Source: an uncultured Dorea sp. (GTDB taxonomy: Bacteria; Bacillota; Clostridia; Lachnospirales; Lachnospiraceae). Taken from it: a DNA stretch of 11,663 bases. Both the position numbers and the translations under genes were made by a program. This document shows positions 1 through 6,525 of this stretch, in pieces (the stretch's first letter is position 1; each line of letters starts with the position of its first letter). The notes beneath the pieces are model-generated. The model had not been told where the DNA came from and searched no databases. It was given only the letters and a program-made list of their open reading frames with translations. Where the stretch lies: assembly GCF_934294775.1 (NCBI RefSeq), contig NZ_CAKRAH010000074.1:1-11663 (forward strand), written 5' to 3'.

Positions 1-1
1 A

Positions 2-1126
2 GAAGGCTTAAAGTTCTATGATGATATGTTTGATGAATTATTAAAATATGGCATCGAGCCGGTAATCACGTTAAGTCATTTCGAGATGCCGTATCACCTG
101 GCGAAGGAATACGGCGGATGGATCAACCGTAAGGTGATAGACTTCTTTGTGCGTTATGCAGTAACCGTTATGGAACGCTATAAAGATAAGGTAAAATACT
201 GGATGACATTTAACGAAATCAACAACCAGAGCAATACATCGGCAGACATCTTTGGATGGACAGATTCGGGAGTGAGATTCTCAGAATATGATAATAAGAA
301 GAAAGCCATGTACCAGGCAGCGCATCATGAGCTGGTAGCAAGTGCGATCGTTGTAAAGAAGGGACATGAGATTAATCCGGACTTCCAGATCGGCTGTATG
401 TGTTCGTTTGTACCATTCTATCCGTATTCATGCAATCCGGATGATGTTATGATCGCGACAGAGTGTATGCATGAGAGATATTATTTCTCAGATGTGCATA
501 TCCGCGGACATTATTCAGCATTTGCGAAAAAGGAATGGGAAAGAGAAGGCACAAAGCCTGTGATGGAGCCGGGAGATGAAGAAATCCTTGCAGAAGGAAA
601 ATGTGACTACCTCGGATTCAGCTATTATATGACTAATGCAGTAAAAGCAGATGTTCAGAAAGATACATCAGAATCTATGGATGGAAGTTCGCCAAATTCG
701 ATCGCCAATCCATATGTCAAGGCCAGCGACTGGGGATGGCAGATTGATCCGGTAGGACTGCGCTATGCACTGGTTACATTATATGAGCGCTATGAAGTAC
801 CATTATTTATAGTAGAAAATGGTTTCGGAGCCATCGATATCCTGAAAGAAGATCATACCTGTGATGATGATTACAGAATTGCATATCTGAAGGAACATAT
901 CTCAGAGATGAAGAAGGCAGTAGAAATCGATGGAGTAGATCTGATGGGATATACTCCGTGGGGATGCATCGACCTGGTATCCTTTACAACAGGAGAACTT
1001 AAGAAACGTTATGGATTCATTTATGTAGATAAGAATGACGATGGAACCGGAAGTGGAAAGAGATATAAGAAGAAATCATTTGGCTGGTATCAGAACGTGA
1101 TCCGGACCAATGGTGAAGAGTTATAA
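2..1126 (+). CDS. bglA: 6-phospho-beta-glucosidase, GH1 family (5' end outside window)
   Basis: Cytoplasmic glycosidase that hydrolyses phosphorylated beta-glucosides (cellobiose-6-P, arbutin-6-P, salicin-6-P) delivered by a PTS, giving glucose-6-P plus the aglycone or sugar. The reading frame is open from base 2, before the first ATG at 26, and the family is about 470-480 residues, so roughly 100 N-terminal residues lie upstream of the window. Numbering from the ATG at 26, the acid/base glutamate is E64 in TFNEINNQ and the nucleophile is E264 in IVENGFG. Near the C-terminus the segment VSFTTGELKKRYGFIYVD carries the Ser, Lys and Tyr that contact the 6-phosphate in this subgroup, which argues for a phospho-glucosidase rather than a plain beta-glucosidase. 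The C-terminal KKSFGWYQNVIRTNGE resembles E. coli BglA. A terminator follows 20 bases downstream, so this gene ends its own transcription unit. Family assignment is firm; the exact substrate is inferred. Confidence 0.93.
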   Translation, partial: EGLKFYDDMFDELLKYGIEPVITLSHFEMPYHLAKEYGGWINRKVIDFFVRYAVTVMERYKDKVKYWMTFNEINNQSNTSADIFGWTDSGVRFSEYDNKKKAMYQAAHHELVASAIVVKKGHEINPDFQIGCMCSFVPFYPYSCNPDDVMIATECMHERYYFSDVHIRGHYSAFAKKEWEREGTKPVMEPGDEEILAEGKCDYLGFSYYMTNAVKADVQKDTSESMDGSSPNSIANPYVKASDWGWQIDPVGLRYALVTLYERYEVPLFIVENGFGAIDILKEDHTCDDDYRIAYLKEHISEMKKAVEIDGVDLMGYTPWGCIDLVSFTTGELKKRYGFIYVDKNDDGTGSGKRYKKKSFGWYQNVIRTNGEEL

Positions 1127-1145
1127 AGGAATATTATAAAGAAAT

Positions 1146-1190
1146 GAGAGAGCGGTTTTTTGCGTGAAAGCGGGAAGCCGTTCTTTTTTT
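1146..1190 (+). terminator. Rho-independent terminator after the GH1 gene
   Basis: The arms GAGAGCGG (1148-1155) and CCGTTCTT (1178-1185) pair over 8 bp with two wobble pairs. The run of seven T (1184-1190) follows directly. The loop is 22 nt and contains a small inner GC-rich fold. It separates the glycosidase gene from the ABC importer control region. Confidence 0.8.
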
Positions 1191-1211
1191 GGTATTGTCA
1201 TGTGTCCGAAA

Positions 1212-1255
1212 GGAGCTGTCAGTTGCCAGAGTATCTGTAAGGAACTGGCAGCTTC
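1212..1255. repeat. 13-bp intergenic hairpin
   Basis: GGAGCTGTCAGTT (1212-1224) pairs with AACTGGCAGCTTC (1243-1255) over 13 bp with two G-T wobble pairs and an 18-nt loop. The following TTCTTCTGA is only weakly T-rich, so it is a poor terminator on the + strand. It may be a backup terminator, an mRNA-end structure, or a copy of a dispersed intergenic hairpin. The pairing is visible; the role is not. Confidence 0.6.
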
Positions 1256-1334
1256 TTCTGATGTCAAAGTATGAAAAAGATGTTTTGAGTCGTATTTTGT
1301 GGGTGATTTTAGCCATACAAGTTTGAAAATTAAA

Positions 1335-1370
1335 ACAATACAAGTGCAAAACTAATAAAAGTTGTATTGT
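1335..1370. promoter_or_regulatory. Operator 1: perfect inverted repeat ACAATACAA-N18-TTGTATTGT
   Basis: The two 9-base arms (1335-1343 and 1362-1370) are exact reverse complements separated by 18 bases. Each arm is itself two ACAA/TTGT tetramers with period 5. The right arm overlaps the -35-like TTGTAT of the upstream candidate promoter, so binding there would be expected to block it. The likely binder is the GntR/LacI-type regulator encoded at 6526-7626, by proximity only. Confidence 0.6.
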
Positions 1371-1389
1371 CTGAATGCGAAAATAGAAT
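1362..1389 (+). promoter_or_regulatory. Candidate upstream promoter P1 of the importer operon
   Basis: TTGTAT (1362-1367), 16-base spacer, TAGAAT (1384-1389). The -10 element matches sigma-A consensus at five of six positions and the -35 at four of six. The -35 lies inside the right arm of operator 1. The repeated string CTGAATGCG (1371-1379) sits in the spacer and recurs in the same relative place in the downstream cassette. Confidence 0.4.
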
Positions 1390-1507
1390 CGGAAAAGCAA
1401 AAAATGCACAAAAAAATGAATTTTGAACAAATTAGAGAAGCTTTAAAATGGCAAAATGCATAAAATGTCGAAAAAATACTAAAAAACAGCGTGCAAAATG
1501 CTACGGG

Positions 1508-1543
1508 ACAATACAACTTTGTTGAAAAACTTTGTTGTATTTT
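1508..1543. promoter_or_regulatory. Operator 2: second copy of the inverted repeat
   Basis: ACAATACAA (1508-1516) and TTGTATTTT (1535-1543), again separated by exactly 18 bases, with one mismatch to operator 1 in the right arm. The core AATACAAC/GTTGTATT (1510-1517 and 1534-1541) is a perfect inverted repeat. It lies immediately upstream of the -35 of promoter P2. Its centre is 173 bases from that of operator 1, a distance compatible with DNA looping between two dimers. Confidence 0.6.
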
Positions 1544-1544
1544 A

Positions 1545-1574
1545 TTGCTAACTGAATGCGGAAAAGTATATAAT
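1545..1574 (+). promoter_or_regulatory. Main promoter P2 of the ABC importer operon
   Basis: TTGCTA (1545-1550), 18-base spacer, perfect TATAAT (1569-1574). Expected transcription start is near 1581, giving a leader of about 30 bases with GGAGG at 1598-1602. Operator 2 abuts the -35, which suggests repression or activation at this site. Confidence 0.65.
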
Positions 1575-1610
1575 TAGCTCAACAAATAAAGAGAAGCGGA
1601 GGAAAAAAAT

Positions 1611-2774
1611 ATGAAAAGAGTTCTCAAAAAAGTAACAGCAGCTCTCCTGGCAGCAACAATGGTTGTTGGACTTGCTGCATGTGGAAGTGGAAGCGGAAGC
1701 TCAAGCAAGAGCGACAGTGGAAACAAATCCGGAAAAGTAAAAATTGGTGTTTCAATCTGGTCTTCAACAGACGTACTTGGATCACAGTGTAAGAAGATGC
1801 TGGATGCAGCAGCTAAGGCACTGGATGTAGATATCCAGTATGTTGACCAGGGACATGTATCTGAGAAGGTTACAGCATCTGTTGAGCAGTTAGCTGCAGC
1901 AGGATGCCAGGGAATCATCATCTGTAACTCATCAGACACAGAGATGACATCAGCAATCAAGACATGTAACGACAACAAAGTATATCTTGCACAGTTCTTC
2001 CGTGTAATCAGCAAAGAGAACAGCGCAGATATCTACAAAGCAGCAAAAGATTCTGAGTACTACATCGGAGCAGTTCACGAAGACGAACCTGCAAACGGTG
2101 AAGAACTTGTACAGATCCTTCTTGACAAAGGTGACCGTAACATTGGTCTGATCGGTTGGGAGCAGGGAGATGCTACCTGGCTTGGAAGATGGGAAGGATA
2201 CAAAGCAGGCGTTAAAAAATGGAACAAAGAACATCCAGATGACAAAGCAACACTTTCTGAGCCACAGTACGCTGGAACAACTTCAGAAGGTGGATCAAAA
2301 GCCGCTGAAGCTTTAATGGCAGCAGATCCTAACCTTGATGCATTAATCCCAGCTGGTGGTGGTGGAGATCCACTTCAGGGAGCAATCGCAGCAGTTGAAC
2401 GTGCAGGTAAGACACAGGATATCGATATCGTATCTACAGACTTCCTTCCAGACCTTGGAGAAAGACTTGAGAACGGATCAATGGCTGGTGAATCCGGCGG
2501 ACACTTCTGTGACCCACTTATCGCATTCATGATGGTTTACAATGCAGTTGAAGGCAACTACAAAGACTTCGGCGGAAAATTCGAAGATGTTCCATTCCCA
2601 TATCTGTATGTATCATCTCCAGAAGACTACGCTTCATATGAGAAATACTTTGTAGATCAGCTTCCATACACTAATGATGAATTAGTTGAAATGTCAAAAG
2701 AAAGCCTGAAAGATCTGAAAGCAACAGCCGCAAGCGTATCTATCGAAGATGCAGCAAGCCGTGCTGGTAACTAA
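1611..2774 (+). CDS. Sugar ABC transporter solute-binding lipoprotein
   Basis: Extracellular binding protein that captures a sugar and delivers it to the importer encoded downstream. The 387-residue protein starts with a lipoprotein signal: positive MKRVLKK, a hydrophobic core, and the lipobox LAAC with C24 as the lipidated cysteine. A Ser/Gly/Lys linker (about 25-41) tethers the domain. The rest, from KVKIGVSIW (about 41), has the two-lobed periplasmic-binding-protein fold of the ribose/galactose class (Peripla_BP_4 like), including repeated AAAGCQGIIICNSSD and DPNLDALIPAGGGGDP segments typical of hinge and ligand regions. The start has GGAGG 8 bases upstream. It is first in the operon and followed by a strong hairpin, which fits the usual high expression of binding proteins. 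The sugar cannot be read from the sequence. Confidence 0.9.
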   Translation: MKRVLKKVTAALLAATMVVGLAACGSGSGSSSKSDSGNKSGKVKIGVSIWSSTDVLGSQCKKMLDAAAKALDVDIQYVDQGHVSEKVTASVEQLAAAGCQGIIICNSSDTEMTSAIKTCNDNKVYLAQFFRVISKENSADIYKAAKDSEYYIGAVHEDEPANGEELVQILLDKGDRNIGLIGWEQGDATWLGRWEGYKAGVKKWNKEHPDDKATLSEPQYAGTTSEGGSKAAEALMAADPNLDALIPAGGGGDPLQGAIAAVERAGKTQDIDIVSTDFLPDLGERLENGSMAGESGGHFCDPLIAFMMVYNAVEGNYKDFGGKFEDVPFPYLYVSSPEDYASYEKYFVDQLPYTNDELVEMSKESLKDLKATAASVSIEDAASRAGN

Positions 2775-2804
2775 GACGGACACACAGAACACGAAATAAG
2801 TTTG

Positions 2805-2846
2805 AAGCGGTGACGTCGCGAGAAGTCGATGTCACCGTTTCCTTTT
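2805..2846 (+). terminator. Intra-operon hairpin after the binding-protein gene
   Basis: A 14-bp stem (2805-2818 with 2827-2840, two G-T wobbles) with an 8-nt loop, followed by CCTTTT. It sits in the 102-base gap between the binding-protein gene and the first permease gene. It may act as a partial terminator or as a 3' stabiliser of the upstream mRNA piece, either of which would give more binding protein than membrane components. No promoter is obvious between it and the permease gene. Confidence 0.7.
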
Positions 2847-2876
2847 AAGAATGATAATTAAGAAGAGGTAGATAAT

Positions 2877-3827
2877 ATGGGCACTACTAAAAAAATCTCA
2901 GGAAAGACAATGGGATATGTGATCCTGGTTGGTCTGATCATTGTTTCCTGGGCCATCTTTAAAATCTTGTCACCACATAACTTCGGCTCATTTTCCAATA
3001 TGCTCAATTACTTTCAGGCCAGTCTGATCGCCACAGTAGGTGCGGTTGGTTTCTATTTCGTAATGGTAATGGGAATGTTCGATTTCTCAATTGGTGCAAA
3101 CATCATGCTTTCCGCAATCGTTGGTTGCGTAATGGCTACAAAATTTAACTTAGGATATTTTGGACTGATCGTCGGGGGTATCCTCACAGGAACCATCGTT
3201 GGTTTATTAAACGGAATCTTTTATGTAAAATTAAGAATTCCATCTATGATCGTAACAACAGGTCTGGCACTCATCTATGAGTCCATCGCAAACTATATCG
3301 CAGGTGGTGTGGAGCAGACACTTCCATCTGGTTTAAGAGCATTCGGACGTATGCCATGGGATATCATCCTTGCATTGGTTGCATGCGTTGTTGCTTACAT
3401 ATTCTTGAACTACACTAAAATCGGAACTTATACTTATGCAATTGGTAGTGACGAGTTTGTTGCTAAGAACATGGGTATTAATGTTAATAAATACAAGGTA
3501 CTTGCATTCATCTTAAGTGGTGCGTTCCTTGGAGTAATGGCAATTTTGACAATCAGTTATGGTTCTTCAATGGTAGCGGTTACCGGTATGGCATCTATGA
3601 GCCGAAACTTCGTACCGACTATGGGATGTTTCTTCGGTCTGGCATTTAAGAAATATGGTATGCCGCTGCAGGCTATTATCATCGGTGAATTCGTAATCAA
3701 TATTATTTTCTTCGGTTTCATCGCACTTGGTGCTCCTACAGCGATCCAGGACGTTATTACAGGATTTGCACTGCTGATTATCGTTACTCTGACAACAAAA
3801 GTTACAAAGGGCGAGATTGTCAAGTAA
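2877..3827 (+). CDS. Sugar ABC transporter permease, CUT2 (RbsC/YtfT-like) family, first copy
   Basis: Membrane subunit forming half of the sugar channel. The 316-residue protein has about eight to ten hydrophobic segments through its length, beginning at about residue 12. Family landmarks are the GMFDFSIGANIMLS segment, a variant of the G-G-x-D-L-S-x-G motif, and the cytoplasmic coupling region AIGSDEFVAKNMGINVNKYK that contacts the ATPase. The start ATG has AGAGG 8 bases upstream. The ATPase gene begins 19 bases after its stop. A second, different permease lies after the ATPase, so the channel is probably a heterodimer, as in the E. coli YtfT/YjfF system. Confidence 0.88.
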   Translation: MGTTKKISGKTMGYVILVGLIIVSWAIFKILSPHNFGSFSNMLNYFQASLIATVGAVGFYFVMVMGMFDFSIGANIMLSAIVGCVMATKFNLGYFGLIVGGILTGTIVGLLNGIFYVKLRIPSMIVTTGLALIYESIANYIAGGVEQTLPSGLRAFGRMPWDIILALVACVVAYIFLNYTKIGTYTYAIGSDEFVAKNMGINVNKYKVLAFILSGAFLGVMAILTISYGSSMVAVTGMASMSRNFVPTMGCFFGLAFKKYGMPLQAIIIGEFVINIIFFGFIALGAPTAIQDVITGFALLIIVTLTTKVTKGEIVK

Positions 3828-3846
3828 TAGAAGGAGGAAGACAGCA

Positions 3847-5346
3847 ATGAGTGAAGTGAGATTACAGGTAAAACATGTTTCTAAGAACTTCGGTATCACG
3901 AAGGCGTTAAAGGACGTGTCATTTAATATCAATAAAGGTGAGGTTCACGCATTGATCGGTGAAAATGGATCCGGTAAATCAACACTGACCAATATGTTGA
4001 CAGGAATCTATACACTGGAAAGTGGACAGTTTATCCTGGATGGAAAAGAAGTTCATCCAAAGAACCAGGTAGAAGCTAATGAAGAGGGAATTTCCATCAT
4101 CGTTCAGGAGTTAGGAACTCTGTCAGGACTGACTGTAGCAGAGAATATCTTCCTTGGTCACGAAGATCAGTTCGTACATATGGGAATTAAAAATACTGCA
4201 GCAATGAACAAAAAAGCAAATGAGCTTTTAAAATCTTACGGATTCGACAAGATCAAAGCAGCTGATATGATCGATGATTATAACTTCGAAGACCGTAAAC
4301 TGGTTGAGATCGTAAAAGCGACATACTTCAATCCTAAGATCGTCGTTGTCGATGAGACAACAACAGCTCTTTCGCAGGAAGGACGTGAAGAGCTGTACAA
4401 ACAGATGAACCGTGTACGTGATAATGGAAATACAGTTATCTTTATTTCCCATGACCTTCCGGAGATTCTTGATAAATCAGATACAATCACAATTCTTCGT
4501 GATGGTGTATACATTGACACAGTCAAGAGTGCAGATGTCAACGAAGATGATCTGAAAAAACTGATGGTTGGACGTGAAGTAACAGGTGATTACTACCGTT
4601 CAGATTATGGCGAGAAAGTATCGGATGAAGTTGTATTATCAGTGAAAAATGTGACCGTTCCGGGACTTATTGAGAATGTAAGCTTCGATTTACACAAAGG
4701 AGAAATCCTTGGATTCGGTGGTCTGTCAGAATCTGGTATGCATGAAATCGGTAAAGCAATCTTCGGAGCATCTTATGACAGAGAAGGAGAGGTTGTTCTT
4801 GCAGACGGAACCAAGATCAATGATATCCCGACAGCGATTAAGCACAGTATTGCTTATACTTCAAAAGACCGTGATAATGAATCGGTTGTATTGAACCAGA
4901 GCATTGGTGATAATATTTGTCTCCCGTCACTGGATGAGCTTTCTAACAAAGCACATTTATTAAGTGATAAGAAACGTAGAGAATTTGCTGATAAATATGC
5001 AAAACAGATGTCTGTAAAGATGAACGATGTAAACCAGTTCGTATCCAACCTGTCAGGTGGTAACAAACAGAAGGTTGTTCTGGCAAGATGGATCGGAAAA
5101 GATTCTGATATCGTTGTTCTGGACAGCCCGACACGTGGTATCGACATTAAGGTTAAACAGGACATTTATCAGTTGATGAATCAGATGAGAAAGAATGGTA
5201 AATCCATCATCATGATTTCAGAAGAGCTGATGGAGCTGATCGGTATGAGTGACCGTATCATAATCATGAAAGATGGAAAAATCAGTGGTGAACTGGAACG
5301 TAATCAGAACCTTGACGAAAACGGTCTGATTTCGATGATGGTATAA
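3847..5346 (+). CDS. Sugar ABC transporter ATP-binding protein with two fused NBDs (RbsA-like)
   Basis: Cytoplasmic motor of the importer, 499 residues with two ABC domains. I chose the ATG at 3847 over the in-frame ATG at 3817 because AAGGAGG (3831-3837) lies 9 bases before 3847, while 3817 lies inside the permease gene. NBD1 has Walker A GENGSGKS (38-45), Q-loop Q87, Walker B with D169-E170, and H-loop H202, but its signature is lost (YNFEDRKLVEIVKA at 145-158 instead of an LSxGQ motif). NBD2 has a degenerate Walker A (GFGGLSESGMHEIG, 289-302), an intact LSGGN signature (402-406), and Walker B D426 followed by S427 where the catalytic glutamate is expected. This leaves one complete composite ATP site and one degenerate site. 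The next gene's ribosome binding site overlaps its stop codon. Confidence 0.92.
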   Translation: MSEVRLQVKHVSKNFGITKALKDVSFNINKGEVHALIGENGSGKSTLTNMLTGIYTLESGQFILDGKEVHPKNQVEANEEGISIIVQELGTLSGLTVAENIFLGHEDQFVHMGIKNTAAMNKKANELLKSYGFDKIKAADMIDDYNFEDRKLVEIVKATYFNPKIVVVDETTTALSQEGREELYKQMNRVRDNGNTVIFISHDLPEILDKSDTITILRDGVYIDTVKSADVNEDDLKKLMVGREVTGDYYRSDYGEKVSDEVVLSVKNVTVPGLIENVSFDLHKGEILGFGGLSESGMHEIGKAIFGASYDREGEVVLADGTKINDIPTAIKHSIAYTSKDRDNESVVLNQSIGDNICLPSLDELSNKAHLLSDKKRREFADKYAKQMSVKMNDVNQFVSNLSGGNKQKVVLARWIGKDSDIVVLDSPTRGIDIKVKQDIYQLMNQMRKNGKSIIMISEELMELIGMSDRIIIMKDGKISGELERNQNLDENGLISMMV

Positions 5347-5356
5347 GGAGGCAACT

Positions 5357-6328
5357 ATGGGAAGTCAAGTAAGTGCAAAAACAAACGATAAGGAGCAACA
5401 GCTGAAAAAAGCGTCTAAGATGGCGATGATCCGTGCGCTCCTGCCAATCGTAGGATTGGTTGTTATTTTCCTGCTGTTCAATGTACTGACAGATTTTCGT
5501 ATGATGGGAAATATGTCATTGGTACTTTCGCAGGTATATGTTACAATGATTGCAGCTATGGGCGTTTTCTTCATTATGACAATGGGCGGCCTGGACTTTT
5601 CTCAGGGATCTATCCTTGGAATTGCCTCAATCGTTGTATGTATTCTTTCTAAACATGGAATTGCAGTAGCAATTCTTGGTGGTATCGTAGCCGGAGCTGC
5701 TATCGGAGCGATCAACGGATACTTCTATGTATACCGTAAGATCAAATCATTCATTGTAACGATTTGTACCATGTTCTTATTCCGTGGATTTATCAAATAT
5801 ATGACAACGAATGCTCCAGTATCTGGTTCTGCTACACTGATCAATTATGACAGTACAGGATTAAAGGTAGCGTTAACAGCAATTATCCTGGTAATCGGAT
5901 TTATCGCATTCCGTTATACAAAGTTCGGAACATATCTGAAAGCAATCGGAGCCGGTGAAAAAGCAGCGATGTTCTCAGGAATCCGTACAGACAGAATGAA
6001 ATTCCTTATGTACCTGCTTGCCGGTGCATTGACAGGATTTGCAGCATTTATCAACGTTATCAAAGTCGGATCTGTTACTTCTTCAGGTGGTAACCAGTTA
6101 GAGACACAGATCCTGATCGCACTGGTATTAGGTGGTATGCCGATTTCCGGTGGTTCTAAAGTAAGATTTGAAAATATTATCGTAGGATCTTTACTTTACA
6201 TCGTACTGAACAGTGGACTTACAATGATGGGATTCTCTACACAGATGATGCAGCTGATTCAGGGTGTTGTATTCCTGATCTTCGTAGCTGTATTCGCTGA
6301 CCGTGAATCACTTCAGGTTATCAAATAA
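5357..6328 (+). CDS. Sugar ABC transporter permease, CUT2 family, second copy
   Basis: Second membrane subunit, 323 residues. A basic, Lys-rich N-terminal tail (about residues 5-20) is followed by about eight to ten hydrophobic segments. GGLDFSQGSILGIAS is the family's G-G-x-D-x-S-x-G motif, and AIGAGEKAAMFSGIRTDRMK is the coupling region for the ATPase. It shares this layout with the first permease but the two differ strongly, so they are paralogues rather than a recent duplication. The ribosome binding site AAGGAGG (5345-5351) overlaps the TAA of the ATPase gene, suggesting translational coupling. It is the last gene of the operon, with a terminator beginning about 20 bases after its stop. 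Confidence 0.9.
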   Translation: MGSQVSAKTNDKEQQLKKASKMAMIRALLPIVGLVVIFLLFNVLTDFRMMGNMSLVLSQVYVTMIAAMGVFFIMTMGGLDFSQGSILGIASIVVCILSKHGIAVAILGGIVAGAAIGAINGYFYVYRKIKSFIVTICTMFLFRGFIKYMTTNAPVSGSATLINYDSTGLKVALTAIILVIGFIAFRYTKFGTYLKAIGAGEKAAMFSGIRTDRMKFLMYLLAGALTGFAAFINVIKVGSVTSSGGNQLETQILIALVLGGMPISGGSKVRFENIIVGSLLYIVLNSGLTMMGFSTQMMQLIQGVVFLIFVAVFADRESLQVIK

Positions 6329-6348
6329 TCATACAGAACGAATTATCA

Positions 6349-6393
6349 GCGGGCAAAAGCAAAAATCCAGGCTTTTGTCCGCATTTTCTTTTT
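6349..6393 (+). terminator. Rho-independent terminator closing the ABC importer operon
   Basis: GCGGGCAAAAGC (6349-6360) pairs with GCTTTTGTCCGC (6371-6382) over 12 bp with one wobble and a 10-nt loop. A T-rich tail ATTTTCTTTTT (6383-6393) follows. Confidence 0.9.
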
Positions 6394-6424
6394 AGAAAAA
6401 TCTCAGAAAAATGAAGTGAAGGCC

Positions 6425-6508
6425 ATGAAAGACAGACTGTGTGAACCGTCGACGCACTCTGGAAAGACAGCCAGAGGATGGTATCCGCAGGATAATAATT
6501 TTATGGGA
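6425..6508 (+). other. Hairpin-rich leader or 28-codon upstream frame before the regulator
   Basis: Between the operon terminator and the regulator gene lie three small adjacent hairpins: GTGTG/CGCAC (6439-6443 with 6453-6457), TCTGG/CCAGA (6458-6462 with 6471-6475) and TATCC/GGATA (6482-6486 with 6490-6494, 3-nt loop). The same bases form a 28-codon open frame from ATG 6425, whose stop overlaps an ATG at 6508 as ATGA. No clear sigma-A promoter could be fixed here. Whether this is a structured RNA leader, a leader peptide or neither cannot be decided from one sequence. Confidence 0.35.
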
Positions 6509-6525
6509 TGAATATTGGAGAGAAT

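Larger units (their letters stand above)
1127..1610 (+). other. Long AT-rich control region without a protein gene
   Basis: This 484-base gap holds the GH1 terminator, a second hairpin (1212-1255), two operator/promoter cassettes (1335-1389 and 1508-1574), three GCA-A(n)-TGC boxes (1397, 1451, 1493) and the ribosome binding site GGAGG (1598-1602) of the lipoprotein gene, 8 bases before its ATG. The only open frames are tiny or are shadows. A 25-codon frame at 1449 overlaps the second operator and has a poor ribosome binding site, so I do not call it a gene. Confidence 0.75.

Noticed and set aside
1164..1175. TGAAAGCGGGAA as a catabolite control (cre) half-site
   Set aside because: It lies inside the terminator loop of the GH1 gene and only the first half matches the cre consensus.
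1449..1526. 25-codon frame starting ATG 1449 with a CxxC near its N-terminus
   Set aside because: It overlaps operator 2 and lies upstream of the best promoter, and the GAGAAG before it is a weak ribosome binding site.
1552..1565. CTGAATGCGGAAAA as a cre site overlapping promoter P2
   Set aside because: Only the TGAA and CG positions fit and the second half is wrong. The repeat in both cassettes is better described as part of the duplication.
1574..2014. Long open frame on the minus strand
   Set aside because: It is the mirror of the lipoprotein gene start, has low-complexity Ser/Leu/Ala-rich sequence, and lacks a ribosome binding site or family motif.
3817..3846. Upstream in-frame ATG that would lengthen the ATPase by ten residues
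   Set aside because: The added residues lie over the permease stop and the AAGGAGG, and the downstream ATG has ideal spacing.
6425..6508. Known riboswitch (for example cyclic di-GMP or fluoride class) before the regulator
   Set aside because: I could not match the conserved cores of any class I know; only small local hairpins are visible.
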